A DNA stretch of 64,000 nt from an uncultured Chryseobacterium sp. (GCA_913778505.1 CAJYWD010000036.1:333280-397279), one strand, 5' to 3'. Positions 1 to 8,233 are shown, counted from the first letter of the stretch. Notes: a model not told the origin generated them from the sequence alone. Program-made: numbers and translations.

Positions 1-517
1 GTCCATCTCCAAAATGGGAACTTTTAACGGCAAAAAAATTCCAAAACCTTCCGAGATTGAACAAAAGGTGAATGCTGCAGCATCAGTGTTCCGCAGCGTC
101 CCCGGAATCAGTAATGTGCAGACTTCTATGGATTTTAATCAATACATCATCAAGCTGAGCTGTAAGTTCAAAAAAATTGAAAATATCAACGCCGGCATTG
201 CGCAATTAAAAACAAAGAAAATTATTGGTCAGATGGTGCCTACTCAGCTTTACAGTTATAATGCTTCGAACCGACAATTTCTTCGTAATAAGCTCAACTC
301 ATTTAAAGAAGAATATGAAAAACTTCCGTCTTCGGAAAAGGACGTATTGGCCAATGCACAGTACACGTCCGTTATTCAGTTCGAAAATATTGTTAAATCA
401 CAGTCTAATAATATCTACAGCCTGGCACCAAGCAAAAAGGCTGTGAAACTGGACGGCATTGTTTTAGATTTTATCATGCAGAAGAAGAATGTCCAGAACA
501 GTATTCAGCTTCAATAA
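1..517 (+). CDS. Hypothetical protein, 5' end outside window
   Basis: The first ATG in frame is at 14, but the frame stays open to the window edge (Ser-Ile-Ser-Lys before that Met). There is no ribosome-binding site and no signal peptide, so the true start is probably outside the window. The visible 167 residues are hydrophilic and mixed charged/polar. I recognise no domain. A C-terminal stretch around residues 90-165 looks helical. The stop is 20 bases before the next gene on the same strand, so it probably opens or continues an operon with the two large envelope-type proteins that follow. Function unknown. Confidence 0.6.
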   Translation, partial: SISKMGTFNGKKIPKPSEIEQKVNAAASVFRSVPGISNVQTSMDFNQYIIKLSCKFKKIENINAGIAQLKTKKIIGQMVPTQLYSYNASNRQFLRNKLNSFKEEYEKLPSSEKDVLANAQYTSVIQFENIVKSQSNNIYSLAPSKKAVKLDGIVLDFIMQKKNVQNSIQLQ

Positions 518-537
518 AAATAAACTATTTTAAAGCT

Positions 538-2571
538 ATGAAAATCAATTTACCAAAGCTTTTATCTTTGTTTGTGTTTTTGATTCCAATCGCCCGTTTG
601 GCAGCACAGAACAAATTGGAAGTTCCCCAAAACGTTGTATTCTACATGGAAGTGAATGCACGTCAGCTCGATGATAAGGCAGACTGGCAGCAGCTCAACC
701 CGATTCTGCGGGATCTTAACAAAAACAGTCTGGATAAACCCACGTGGAAGGATTTTTCCGATGTTGGCATCAGCAACAATTCCCGGCAATACCACTACGC
801 AGTGGTCAATGATTCGGTGAAAACCTACACCGCACATTTGGCACTGGATGATGCTCAGAAATTTTTGAGTTTTCTCAGCATGTCTGCCAAAAAAGAATTG
901 GAGGTGACGAAAAAAAATAATTACTCTTACGTCCACCTGAACCACGAATCTTTTGTAGCCTGGAATGACAGAAAAGCTGTGCTGAGCCTCATTTCTTACA
1001 CCAAAACCGTTTCCGTGGAGCCTTGGGAAGACCAGGACAGTACAGCCGTCGCCATGGATTCTGTGGTGATAGCTTCAGATTCCGTGGCAGCCATTGATTC
1101 GGCAGCATACGAAACCGTGAAGCCTTTTGATTACAAAGAAGAAATCCAGTATCTGAAGGACGAAATCCGAGACCAGAAAGCAAATATTAAGGAACATCAG
1201 CAGACTATTGCGAAGTTTCAGAAGGATATTAAATATCTGGAAAAGCACCACCGCTATCCTGAAGAAAAGAAAACGGAAGAATTAGATTCTGAGACTGTTG
1301 CATCTGCCAAACCTACCGAAGAGTATGATGAAGAAGCCGAAGAGGCCGCTTACCAAAAAGAACTGGATTCTATCCGGGCAGAGGATTTTAAAATTGTCAA
1401 AATGTTGGCAGAGAAGGACTTTGACCACTATTTCAATTCATCAGCTGAGTTAGAAATTCCCAAGGAATATACCCGCTTTAAGGATGATAAGTCCGATGTA
1501 TTTGCATTTCTCAATTCATCAGAACTTTTCCATAATGGCATTTATAAAAAAATGCTCGGACCTCTGAAACTGTCTGGTTTGCTACAGAATTTTTATAATT
1601 CCAATACGTTTTATAATCTCTATTTCGAGAAGAACAAAGTTCGCCTGGTGAGCAATTACCAGCATCAGAATAGTAGGATTCAGGATGATATGGCGGCGGT
1701 TTACAAAGGCAGAAAAAACAAAAAACTTGCGGGTCTCATCAACGATAAAAGTATTGGCTATTATGCTCTGAATCTTGATGGTTACAAGTATTTTGATTTG
1801 ATGTACAGTTTTATCGGCAGCAATTCGGCAGAAGAGGGCGACTATCAGAAAGAGTTGGAACTGGTGATCGAAACCGTGAAAATCGCTCTGGATGAAAAAG
1901 TAATTTCTCAGATTGCGCCGGGCAGCGGCATCTTTGTACTGAATGAACTGAGCAGCAAAAAGGTAGAGTACACGGATTACGAATACGATGATGATTTTAA
2001 TGGCAGAGAAGTCAAGAAATTCAAAGACGTCGTGATACCGGATTTTACATTGGCCTTCGCAACGGAAAATGAAAACTACTGGAAAAGAATATTTGATGTG
2101 CTGGCTTCGCGTCCGGAATTGTCCAAAAAATTTGTGAAAAATGGCGATTTTTATCTTTTCCGGGACAGTGCTAAGAATAATATATTTTTTGACCAGTTAT
2201 GTTTTACGGTAAAAGACGGTCTGGTCTATCTTACCACCTCACCTTCGAACATTGCCGCACAGAAACAATCCGCAGAGACGGAGAAACTGGCAAGGGAAGC
2301 TGCAAAATATCCGTTGTCCGGAAGACTGGACATGCGCCGCTTTCTGAACGGGCTGGAGCAGGAGTTCAAATCGAGTGTTAAGAAAGACGCTTTGGATTTT
2401 CTCAGAAAAAATCTGGGTGATCTGGAATTCAGGTCCGAACCGAAAAATGACAGTATTGAGACCGAAATCATTTACACCACGCCTGCGTCTTCTGCGAACA
2501 GTCTGATGTACTTTTTCGATTTTTGCCGTGATGTTATGAAACTGAATTCAGCCAAAGCAGTGGCATTGTAG
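538..2571 (+). CDS. Large secreted protein of unknown function
   Basis: The 677-residue product begins with a signal peptide (MKINLPKLLSLFVFLIPIAR, cleavage likely after LAAQ near residue 24), so it is exported. The body holds an acidic, Glu/Lys-rich predicted coiled coil at about residues 200-290. This splits two globular parts that mention no family I can name with certainty; the overall plan is loosely like Bacteroidota DUF4836-type proteins. The C-terminal part (about 500-677) is aromatic and charged. Its stop codon directly abuts the ATG of the next gene, so the two are almost certainly co-transcribed and may act together at the envelope. Confidence 0.75.
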   Translation: MKINLPKLLSLFVFLIPIARLAAQNKLEVPQNVVFYMEVNARQLDDKADWQQLNPILRDLNKNSLDKPTWKDFSDVGISNNSRQYHYAVVNDSVKTYTAHLALDDAQKFLSFLSMSAKKELEVTKKNNYSYVHLNHESFVAWNDRKAVLSLISYTKTVSVEPWEDQDSTAVAMDSVVIASDSVAAIDSAAYETVKPFDYKEEIQYLKDEIRDQKANIKEHQQTIAKFQKDIKYLEKHHRYPEEKKTEELDSETVASAKPTEEYDEEAEEAAYQKELDSIRAEDFKIVKMLAEKDFDHYFNSSAELEIPKEYTRFKDDKSDVFAFLNSSELFHNGIYKKMLGPLKLSGLLQNFYNSNTFYNLYFEKNKVRLVSNYQHQNSRIQDDMAAVYKGRKNKKLAGLINDKSIGYYALNLDGYKYFDLMYSFIGSNSAEEGDYQKELELVIETVKIALDEKVISQIAPGSGIFVLNELSSKKVEYTDYEYDDDFNGREVKKFKDVVIPDFTLAFATENENYWKRIFDVLASRPELSKKFVKNGDFYLFRDSAKNNIFFDQLCFTVKDGLVYLTTSPSNIAAQKQSAETEKLAREAAKYPLSGRLDMRRFLNGLEQEFKSSVKKDALDFLRKNLGDLEFRSEPKNDSIETEIIYTTPASSANSLMYFFDFCRDVMKLNSAKAVAL

Positions 2572-3792
2572 ATGAAGATCAAAGTATTAATTTCAACGCT
2601 TTTCCTTGCGGCCGCTCTGGCCGGCTATTTTTTCTGGTCTCTCAAAGACCGGTATCTGAAAATGGTGCCTGATGGTATTGACGCCCTGGTTCTGATTGAT
2701 GTAAAGCAAGCGAAGGAACAATATGTTTGGTCCTGGCTTACACATCCCTCGCAATGGCTCAGGAAGTCGGAACAGCGGATTTCCTTGGATGATGCGGGCA
2801 TTACGATTCCCGATTTTATTCAGATTTTTCACCTTAAAAATACAAGTTTTGCGCATTGGTACGCTGTTTTTGAAATCAAGGATCAAAGTGCACTGAAACG
2901 TTTTCTGAAACAAAATGGATTTAAGCCTGATCGCAAAAGCCTGTATAAAAGAAATGAGATTTCCATTCATGTTTTGGATTCCAAATGCATTATGGGGTTG
3001 TCGAATGGAGCATTCAGCAAGGATTGCAATTTTATTTTAAAATCGAAAAATAAGGTTTTGTATGCGAATAATTTAATCAATAATTCTGTTGCAAGTCTGT
3101 CGTATTTTGGGCGTGGAAAAACTTATCGGTTCGGAATCAATTTAAACGCTGATAACGTCGAAATCAAAAGCAAAACAGTGCTTGATTTATCGCCGGAGAA
3201 AATCGCCGCACTGCAAAAAGTGTCTTTTCTCCAGTTTCATCTGGATGATAAAAATGTAAAAATTGCAGAGGAGCTACTTAACAGAAAACTTCCGGATTCT
3301 TTGCAGATCAGGGCTCTTTCAGGTGTCTCCACTTTGCAGAAAGTCAATGATAAAGTGGTGACTTATAGTTATGATGAGAATTTTAACGAGGTAGAAAATG
3401 TCAGTTATCAGAAACTGGTGAGACCCAATTATCAGATCACTTTTGCAAGCTTTAAGTGCCAGGCGCTTTTCACCTATTTGCGTAATCAAAGCTGGATTAA
3501 CAGGGAGAACCAGTTCACAGTAATTCCATTTCAGCCGAATATTGCAGAAGTTCGTGGCAATCAGCTTAACATCAGGTCAACAGGCGCAGCCGTTTCATTT
3601 ACTCAAACGCTGCCCGGAAGTTATGTTTTTATTAGGAACAGTCCGGATCTGGAAGCCTTGGTTCGTTCATTTTCCCCTTCAGGCGCCGCCGCAATCCGGA
3701 ATTTGGAGTACCTTTATTATCGAGATGCTGCGGAGTTTTATACGCTCAAAATTAAGTTCAAACATAACGATTTGCCTCTCATATTGCGTTGA
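2572..3792 (+). CDS. Membrane-anchored protein of unknown function
   Basis: The 406-residue product starts with one hydrophobic segment (about residues 4-24) followed by charged residues. It looks like a signal anchor with a long periplasmic domain. There is no recognised motif. The domain has the strand-rich, Lys/Asn-rich character of many Bacteroidota envelope proteins. The ATG follows the upstream TAG with no gap, and DUF6122 starts three bases after its stop, giving a tight three-gene unit. Its early sequence (a short strand ending in DVKQAK) resembles the equivalent VNARQL segment of the upstream protein, so the two may share a fold; that is inference. Confidence 0.72.
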   Translation: MKIKVLISTLFLAAALAGYFFWSLKDRYLKMVPDGIDALVLIDVKQAKEQYVWSWLTHPSQWLRKSEQRISLDDAGITIPDFIQIFHLKNTSFAHWYAVFEIKDQSALKRFLKQNGFKPDRKSLYKRNEISIHVLDSKCIMGLSNGAFSKDCNFILKSKNKVLYANNLINNSVASLSYFGRGKTYRFGINLNADNVEIKSKTVLDLSPEKIAALQKVSFLQFHLDDKNVKIAEELLNRKLPDSLQIRALSGVSTLQKVNDKVVTYSYDENFNEVENVSYQKLVRPNYQITFASFKCQALFTYLRNQSWINRENQFTVIPFQPNIAEVRGNQLNIRSTGAAVSFTQTLPGSYVFIRNSPDLEALVRSFSPSGAAAIRNLEYLYYRDAAEFYTLKIKFKHNDLPLILR

Positions 3793-3795
3793 TTT

Positions 3796-4140
3796 ATGGA
3801 TTTTACCAATATTTTTACCTTCCAGAACATCATCCATTACGGCCTGCACTTTTTCTTTCCGCTGGTTTTGGCGTATGTATTTTTTCGGAAAGATTGGAAG
3901 AAAGCTTATTTCATCATGCTTGGAACCATGCTCGTGGATGCAGACCATCTGCTGAGTACGCCGGTTTTTGCGCCGGATCGCTGCAGTATCAATTATCATC
4001 CGCTGCACACTTATTGGGCCATAGGAATTTATGTTTTACTGCTGTGTTTCAAGGGGAATTTGAGGATTATTGGCGTCGGATTGCTGTTTCACATGCTTAC
4101 AGATTGGATAGATTGCCAGTTGCATAACCTCAGTTTGTAG
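3796..4140 (+). CDS. DUF6122 family small membrane protein
   Basis: The 114-residue protein has three to four hydrophobic segments. It carries conserved polar motifs: HYGLHFFFP at about residues 14-22, MLVDADHLL at 45-53 and HPLHTYW at about 67-73. The His/Asp pattern, Asp-x-Asp-His, is typical of DUF6122 and recalls the YbcI/DUF457 membrane-bound putative metal hydrolases. Family assignment is from memory of the motif layout. The start codon lies three bases after the preceding stop, so it is the last gene of that operon. Biochemical role unknown; a metal-dependent membrane enzyme is possible. Confidence 0.7.
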   Translation: MDFTNIFTFQNIIHYGLHFFFPLVLAYVFFRKDWKKAYFIMLGTMLVDADHLLSTPVFAPDRCSINYHPLHTYWAIGIYVLLLCFKGNLRIIGVGLLFHMLTDWIDCQLHNLSL

Positions 4141-4205
4141 AATTTTTCGGACAGCTGTTTAACGGCATCGAAAGCTATTTAAAAGTTAATTTTATGGCAG
4201 CTTTT

Positions 4206-4337
4206 CCGTCCTCCGTTCCCGCTTTTTTCTGTCATTGCGAACAACGTGTAGGAATCATTAGAAATTTTGTAATATCGCAATAACAGAAAAAGAGCTCCAC
4301 TCAGGCCGGGCTGCGTGCAATTCGACGTTTCAAAATT
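4206..4337. repeat. Dispersed palindromic element, copy 1 (degenerate core)
   Basis: A left arm CCGTCCTCCGTTCCCGC (4206-4222) and a right arm AGAGCTCCACTCAGGCCGGG (4291-4310, then TTTCAAAATT at 4328-4337) flank a core with ATTGCGA...TCGCAAT inverted ends. The same arms, in opposite orientation, flank a perfect palindrome at 58819-58934. It fills most of the gap between the DUF6122 gene and the end of the globin gene. It is non-coding and probably a non-autonomous mobile or REP-like repeat. Confidence 0.75.
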
Positions 4338-4340
4338 GTG

Positions 4341-4727
4341 TTACTCAATATTTCTCACATTTGTCATTTTAAAATTCATAATTCTGGCAATGTTCAAAGC
4401 TCTGGTGATCGCAGTCTCCGCTTTATCACCTATGAAGTTATCGTGGACTGTCTCTTCCCAGATTTGTAGCCAGCGGTTAAAATGTTTCTCCTCCAAGGCC
4501 GACACTTCATTGATTGGGAAATGAACCCGCATCGGATTACCTTCGTATACCGGATTGCCCAGCAGAATGCTTTCCCAGAAATCATACATTTTCGGAAGAT
4601 GATGGCTGAGGTCAATTTTAGCAATATCCGTAAAGAAAAATCCAATCATATCGTCCTGGATCACCTTATTGTAGAAGCTTTTCACCAGCAATTCCACATC
4701 TTCTCTGGAAGTAATATGTTTCATCAT
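4341..4727 (-). CDS. Group III truncated hemoglobin
   Basis: The 128-residue protein has the 2-over-2 globin pattern of group III truncated hemoglobins, related to Campylobacter Ctb. FYNKVIQDDMIGFFF forms the A/B helices, the central part has MYDFWESILLG, and the segment MRVHFPI places the likely proximal heme His at residue 69. A conserved HFNRWLQIWEETV helix follows. Such proteins bind heme iron in the cytoplasm and are linked to oxygen, nitric oxide or redox chemistry. Two consecutive ATGs (4727 and 4724) can serve as start. It stands alone, divergent from the YkgJ-type gene. Confidence 0.9.
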   Translation of the reverse strand: MMKHITSREDVELLVKSFYNKVIQDDMIGFFFTDIAKIDLSHHLPKMYDFWESILLGNPVYEGNPMRVHFPINEVSALEEKHFNRWLQIWEETVHDNFIGDKAETAITRALNIARIMNFKMTNVRNIE

Positions 4728-4790
4728 GCGATATTTTGATGAAGTAAAGTTATTGCTTTTAGGATAAGATTCAAATAAGATTATTGTCAG

Positions 4791-4818
4791 TTTGAATTAT
4801 TTAAAACCACTATTTTTG
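4791..4818 (+). promoter_or_regulatory. Bacteroidota-type promoter for the YkgJ-family gene
   Basis: TTTG at 4791-4794, a 16-base spacer and TATTTTTG at 4811-4818 fit the flavobacterial TTG / TAnnTTTG consensus. The ATG lies only four bases after the -7 box, so the predicted transcript would be leaderless or nearly so. Confidence 0.6.
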
Positions 4819-4822
4819 CATA

Positions 4823-5311
4823 ATGGATCTGGAATTCTACAAAAAACAAGCGCAGCAAAAACAGAAGGAACACAAGAAATTCCTGGATGGGCTCAAGAAG
4901 AAACCGCCGAAAAATCTGGATTATCTTGTCACAGAAAAGCACGAAGAAACTTTTGCAGAAATCAATTGTCTCCAATGTGCCAATTGCTGTAAAACCACAG
5001 GACCACTTTATACAGAAAGAGATATTGAGAGAATTTCCAAACATCTCAGGATGAAACCGGCAGATTTCGAAGGCAAATTTCTGAGAGTGGATGAGGACCG
5101 GGATAAAGTGCTTCAAAATCTCCCTTGTTTTTTCCTGAATGACGACAATACATGCTCCATCTACGACGTTCGTCCAAAAGCCTGCAGAGAATATCCTCAC
5201 ACAGACCGCAAGAAAATTTATCAGATCAATAATCTGATGCTTAAGAACACGCTCATCTGTCCTGCTGCGTATGTTTTCGTGGAAAAAATGAGAGGTATTC
5301 TGGAGAAATGA
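4823..5311 (+). CDS. YkgJ-family cysteine cluster protein
   Basis: The 162-residue protein contains CLQCANCC (about residues 50-57), a Cys in LPCFFLNDDNTCSIYDVRPKAC, and a late Cys in LICPAAY. This is the eight-cysteine layout of the YkgJ/UPF0153 family, which probably binds zinc or an iron-sulfur cluster. The N-terminal 45 residues are Lys/Gln-rich and helical. It is likely cytoplasmic with no signal peptide. The exact role of the family is unknown. It is a single gene between two divergent or isolated neighbours, with its own promoter just upstream. Confidence 0.88.
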   Translation: MDLEFYKKQAQQKQKEHKKFLDGLKKKPPKNLDYLVTEKHEETFAEINCLQCANCCKTTGPLYTERDIERISKHLRMKPADFEGKFLRVDEDRDKVLQNLPCFFLNDDNTCSIYDVRPKACREYPHTDRKKIYQINNLMLKNTLICPAAYVFVEKMRGILEK

Positions 5312-5408
5312 CAGTCACAAAGTTTTCCCAAATTTGTTAGCAAACCTCAATTTAACATCATATTGGTTTAATGTTTGGTCTTGATAATCAACACTAAATA
5401 ATAATATT

Positions 5409-5780
5409 ATGAAAAAGTTAATCGTAACCACAGCTTTTGCACTGTTCGGAACTGTCTTGATGACAGCACAGACCACACAGAAAAAAAAGATGGAAACCAA
5501 AAGTGCGACCAGCACAGAGATGAAGATGGACACTTCGGTTCAGCCTAATGGAATGAACAGAACCGTAGATACTGCAACAATGAATAACACTCAGAAAATG
5601 CAGAACAACGCAGACCGCGTAAGACAGAATCAGACAATGCCGAACAACGGAACCATGCAGAGTCCAGGCACCACAGTACCAAATAACGGAACTTTGCAAA
5701 ATCCCAACACGACAATGCCGACAAATCCGCAGCAGCCGCTGGGACCAACCAGTCCTACTAATCCCAGTCCGACTAGATAA
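5409..5780 (+). CDS. Small secreted Asn/Thr/Pro/Met-rich protein
   Basis: The 123-residue product has a clear signal peptide (MKKLIVTTAFALFGTVLMTAQ). It is followed by a low-complexity mature part of about 100 residues rich in Asn, Thr, Met, Gln and Pro, with repeats such as PNNGTMQSPGTTVPNNGTLQ and a PTNP-type C-terminus. It is probably disordered and extracytoplasmic. There is no domain I know. It is followed at once by a strong hairpin terminator and by a smaller gene whose signal peptide (GTMFMTAQ against GTVLMTAQ) is clearly related, so the two are probably diverged paralogs. Confidence 0.75.
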   Translation: MKKLIVTTAFALFGTVLMTAQTTQKKKMETKSATSTEMKMDTSVQPNGMNRTVDTATMNNTQKMQNNADRVRQNQTMPNNGTMQSPGTTVPNNGTLQNPNTTMPTNPQQPLGPTSPTNPSPTR

Positions 5781-5785
5781 TTGCC

Positions 5786-5822
5786 ATGGAATCCAATCCG
5801 GAATTGGATTCCATTATTTTTG
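5786..5822 (+). terminator. Hairpin terminator after small secreted protein
   Basis: A 12-bp perfect stem (ATGGAATCCAAT at 5786-5797, ATTGGATTCCAT at 5803-5814) with a five-base loop is followed by a T-rich tract. It lies six bases after the stop codon, as expected for a factor-independent terminator, and sits between the two paralogous secreted-protein genes. Confidence 0.75.
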
Positions 5823-5851
5823 AAATCACGAATTATAAAAACTCAGGTATT

Positions 5852-6139
5852 ATGAAAAAGATATTAGCAGGCGCTACGTTGATGCTAGGAACCATGTTTA
5901 TGACAGCGCAGGTAACCACACAGGATACGGTGAAGACAAATTCTGAGAAGAAGATGAAAAAGATGAATCAAAAATCTTCTGAGACCGTAAAATCGGAGGC
6001 GATAAAAAAAGCTTCAGACTCTGCCGAGAAAGAGAAAATTAAAAATGAAGCCACCAGCGATCTGATGAAGCAACAGCGCGATGGTATTAACGACGAGGCT
6101 ACAAAACCAATGCAGCCCATGCCGGGACAGACTGAATAA
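5852..6139 (+). CDS. Small secreted Lys/Glu-rich protein
   Basis: I choose the ATG at 5852 because it opens a signal peptide (MKKILAGATLMLGTMFMTAQ). An upstream in-frame ATG at 5786 lies inside the terminator stem and would bury the signal. The mature part is about 75 residues, highly charged and helical (repeated Lys, Glu, Ser), ending in a Pro/Met-rich tail (KPMQPMPGQTE). No family is recognised. The signal peptide matches that of the gene just upstream, which suggests duplication with different mature regions. The product is probably periplasmic. Confidence 0.7.
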   Translation: MKKILAGATLMLGTMFMTAQVTTQDTVKTNSEKKMKKMNQKSSETVKSEAIKKASDSAEKEKIKNEATSDLMKQQRDGINDEATKPMQPMPGQTE

Positions 6140-6145
6140 TAAAAA

Positions 6146-6176
6146 AAACCAGAGCAAATCACTCTGGTTTTTAGTT
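6146..6176. terminator. Bidirectional terminator between secreted protein and hemE
   Basis: AAACCAGAG (6146-6154) pairs with CTCTGGTTT (6162-6170) around a seven-base loop, with A-rich and T-rich flanks. It ends the plus-strand gene at 6139 and probably also the minus-strand heme operon, whose last stop is at 6187. Confidence 0.8.
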
Positions 6177-6186
6177 TTTTGTCAAT

Positions 6187-7218
6187 TTATGGTTTCCATT
6201 CTACCACCGCTTTGATAAAAGCTTCGGCGTTTTCCACCGGAATGTTTGGTAAAATCCCGTGTCCTAGGTTGACGATGTATTTGTCTTTTCCAAAACGATG
6301 GATCATTTCGTGAACCATTCTCCTAATTGTCTCCGGAGTCGAATGCAATCTTGAAGGGTCAAAATTTCCCTGCAACGTCACTGCATTATTTGTGAATTGT
6401 CTTGCCAGTTCCGGTTTGATAGTCCAGTCCACACCCAGTGCGGAAGCTTTGGATTTTGTCATTTCGTCCAACGCAAACCAACAGCCTTTCCCGAAAACGA
6501 CGACATGCGTCAACGGCGCCAGCGCTTCAACAATCTGGTTGATATATGGCCAGGAAAATTCCTGATAGTCCGCAGGCGAAAGCATTCCGCCCCAGGAATC
6601 GAAAACCTGAACCGCAGAAACGCCTTTTTCCACTTTTCTTTTCAGATAAGCGATTGTGGTGTCCGTGATTTTCTGTAATAATTTGTGTGCCGCTTCTGTC
6701 TGTAAAAAGCAGAATGACTTCGCAATATTGAAATCCTTGGAACCTCTCCCTTCGATACAATAACAGAAAATCGTCCAGGGCGAACCCGCAAATCCAATCA
6801 GCGGAATCTCATTGTCCAGTTTTTCCAAAGTCATTTCGATTGCATCAAAAACGTAACCCAACGTATCATTCACATCCGGAACAACGACGTCCTCAACTTG
6901 CTGAGCCGTTCTGATAGGATTGTCCAGCCAAGGTCCAACGGATTCCTTCATCTTGAAGTCGATGCCCATCGCCTGCGGAACTACCAAAATGTCGGAAAAC
7001 AAAATCGCCGCATCCAAAGGAAATCTTCTAATCGGTTGAACCGTGATTTCCGAAGCCAGTTCCGGCGTCTGGCATCTGGTGAAAAAGTCGTATTGGTCTC
7101 GCAATGCGATGAATTCCGGCAGGTATCTTCCGGCTTGTCTCATCATCCAGACAGGCGGTCTTTCCACGGTTTCCCCGCGAAGTGCTTTTAGATATAGGTC
7201 GTTTTTAATCATTATCAT
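6187..7218 (-). CDS. hemE: Uroporphyrinogen decarboxylase
   Basis: The 343-residue product is the usual length for HemE, the cytoplasmic enzyme that removes four acetate carboxyls from uroporphyrinogen III to give coproporphyrinogen III. Visible signatures are [16 protein letters not shown] near residues 21-36, with the substrate-binding Arg pair, and [19 protein letters not shown] around 145-163. [18 protein letters not shown] lies near the C-terminus. Start could be 7218 or the ATG two codons later (7212). The stop of the RhuM/Doc-like gene lies only three bases upstream, so hemE is probably translated from the same transcript as that gene and hemD. Confidence 0.97.
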   Translation of the reverse strand: MIMIKNDLYLKALRGETVERPPVWMMRQAGRYLPEFIALRDQYDFFTRCQTPELASEITVQPIRRFPLDAAILFSDILVVPQAMGIDFKMKESVGPWLDNPIRTAQQVEDVVVPDVNDTLGYVFDAIEMTLEKLDNEIPLIGFAGSPWTIFCYCIEGRGSKDFNIAKSFCFLQTEAAHKLLQKITDTTIAYLKRKVEKGVSAVQVFDSWGGMLSPADYQEFSWPYINQIVEALAPLTHVVVFGKGCWFALDEMTKSKASALGVDWTIKPELARQFTNNAVTLQGNFDPSRLHSTPETIRRMVHEMIHRFGKDKYIVNLGHGILPNIPVENAEAFIKAVVEWKP

Positions 7219-7221
7219 ATT

Positions 7222-8184
7222 TTAGTTTGTAATTAAATTACAAATTAATTTTATCATTAGTTCTTTATCACTTGGATTGCTTTGAGCAATCAATAATGCT
7301 AAAGCTGTCAAAGCATTATCATTGATTTTTCTCTCTCCGTTTTTTTTAAGAAGATGTTTGTTCTTTTCTAAAAACCAAATGAAAATAAAAGCTCCAATTC
7401 TTTTGTTTCCATCAGAAAATGGATGATTTTTTATTATAAAGTATAGCAAATTAGAAGCTTGTTCTTCAATTGTAGGATACAAATACTGACTGTCAAATGT
7501 CTGGGTAATACTTTTCAAGATACCTTCAAAAGTTTTATCTTTCTGATTACCAAAAAGTTCGGATGCTTCTTTCTTTTTTATTAATTCTTTTTTTAGAATC
7601 TCAATTGCTTGGATTGACTCTTGATAATCAATTTCGTAAGTAATGTTGTCTTCAAGATGATTAAGTTTCAGGGAAGAGCTGTCAAATTGACTAAGAAGAC
7701 TAAAGCTTTTTGTATAATTATTTAAAATGTCAAGTAAGCCTTTAGCTTCTGATAATTGATTGATTTTTGAAGAATCTGTACTCTCTATTATATTAACGAC
7801 TCTTTCTAATTCGTTTAATCTTTTCTTATTGATGCTTACACCTTCTAACAGATATTCTTTAAGTCTTTGGGAAGCCCAGATTCTAAATTGTGTTCCCTGT
7901 TTGGAATTAATTCTATACCCAACGGATAATATGGCGTCTAAGTTGTAGTAATCAACCTGATAGATTTTACCATCTAGAGCAGTTGTTGCATATTTTGCAA
8001 CAACTGAATTTTTGTCTAATTCCTCCTCTTTGAATATTTTTGATAAGTGTCTAGATATTACTGATTTATCTCTTTGAAAGAGTTCTGAAATCTGATTTAA
8101 ACTTAACCAAACTGTATCTTTTTCAAACTGAACTTCAATTTGAGTATCACCATTTGTAGAAGTATAAATTTCTATAGACTTCAT
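7222..8184 (-). CDS. RhuM-family protein with C-terminal Doc/Fic domain
   Basis: The 320-residue protein joins two parts. Residues 1-115 are RhuM-like: VWLSLNQISELFQRDKSVIS, a winged-helix-type segment, then YYNLDAILSVGYRINSKQGT and FRIWASQRLKEYL. A central linker follows. A Doc/Fic fold carries HPFSDGNKRIGA near residues 253-264. The Lys-Arg after GN matches Doc-type phosphotransferases rather than GN(G/K)R-x-x-R AMPylators. RhuM genes occur on genomic islands and near toxin systems; the substrate is unknown. It is more AT-rich than hemD and hemE on either side and interrupts the heme operon, 49 bases after hemD and three before hemE. No cognate antitoxin gene is visible. Confidence 0.88.
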   Translation of the reverse strand: MKSIEIYTSTNGDTQIEVQFEKDTVWLSLNQISELFQRDKSVISRHLSKIFKEEELDKNSVVAKYATTALDGKIYQVDYYNLDAILSVGYRINSKQGTQFRIWASQRLKEYLLEGVSINKKRLNELERVVNIIESTDSSKINQLSEAKGLLDILNNYTKSFSLLSQFDSSSLKLNHLEDNITYEIDYQESIQAIEILKKELIKKKEASELFGNQKDKTFEGILKSITQTFDSQYLYPTIEEQASNLLYFIIKNHPFSDGNKRIGAFIFIWFLEKNKHLLKKNGERKINDNALTALALLIAQSNPSDKELMIKLICNLITN

Positions 8185-8206
8185 TATTAATTGTAAGCTT
8201 GAACCA

Positions 8207-8223
8207 TTGCATATTTTGCAACA
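8207..8223. repeat. 17-bp repeat shared by upstream region and RhuM coding sequence
   Basis: TTGCATATTTTGCAACA at 8207-8223, between hemD and the RhuM-type gene, is identical to 7986-8002 inside that gene. Read on the minus strand, the upstream copy would encode STVAKYAMVQ, which looks like the equivalent RhuM motif (SVVAKYATTA in the intact gene). It may be a remnant of a second rhuM copy, or an operator, since the core TTGCA-n5-TGCAA is an inverted repeat. Confidence 0.55.
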
Positions 8224-8233
8224 GTTGATAAAT

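Noticed and set aside
3789..4127. Second plus-strand ORF across the DUF6122 gene
   Set aside because: The other frame (3796-4140) has the membrane segments and HPLHTYW and DADHLL motifs. This one is a frame shadow.
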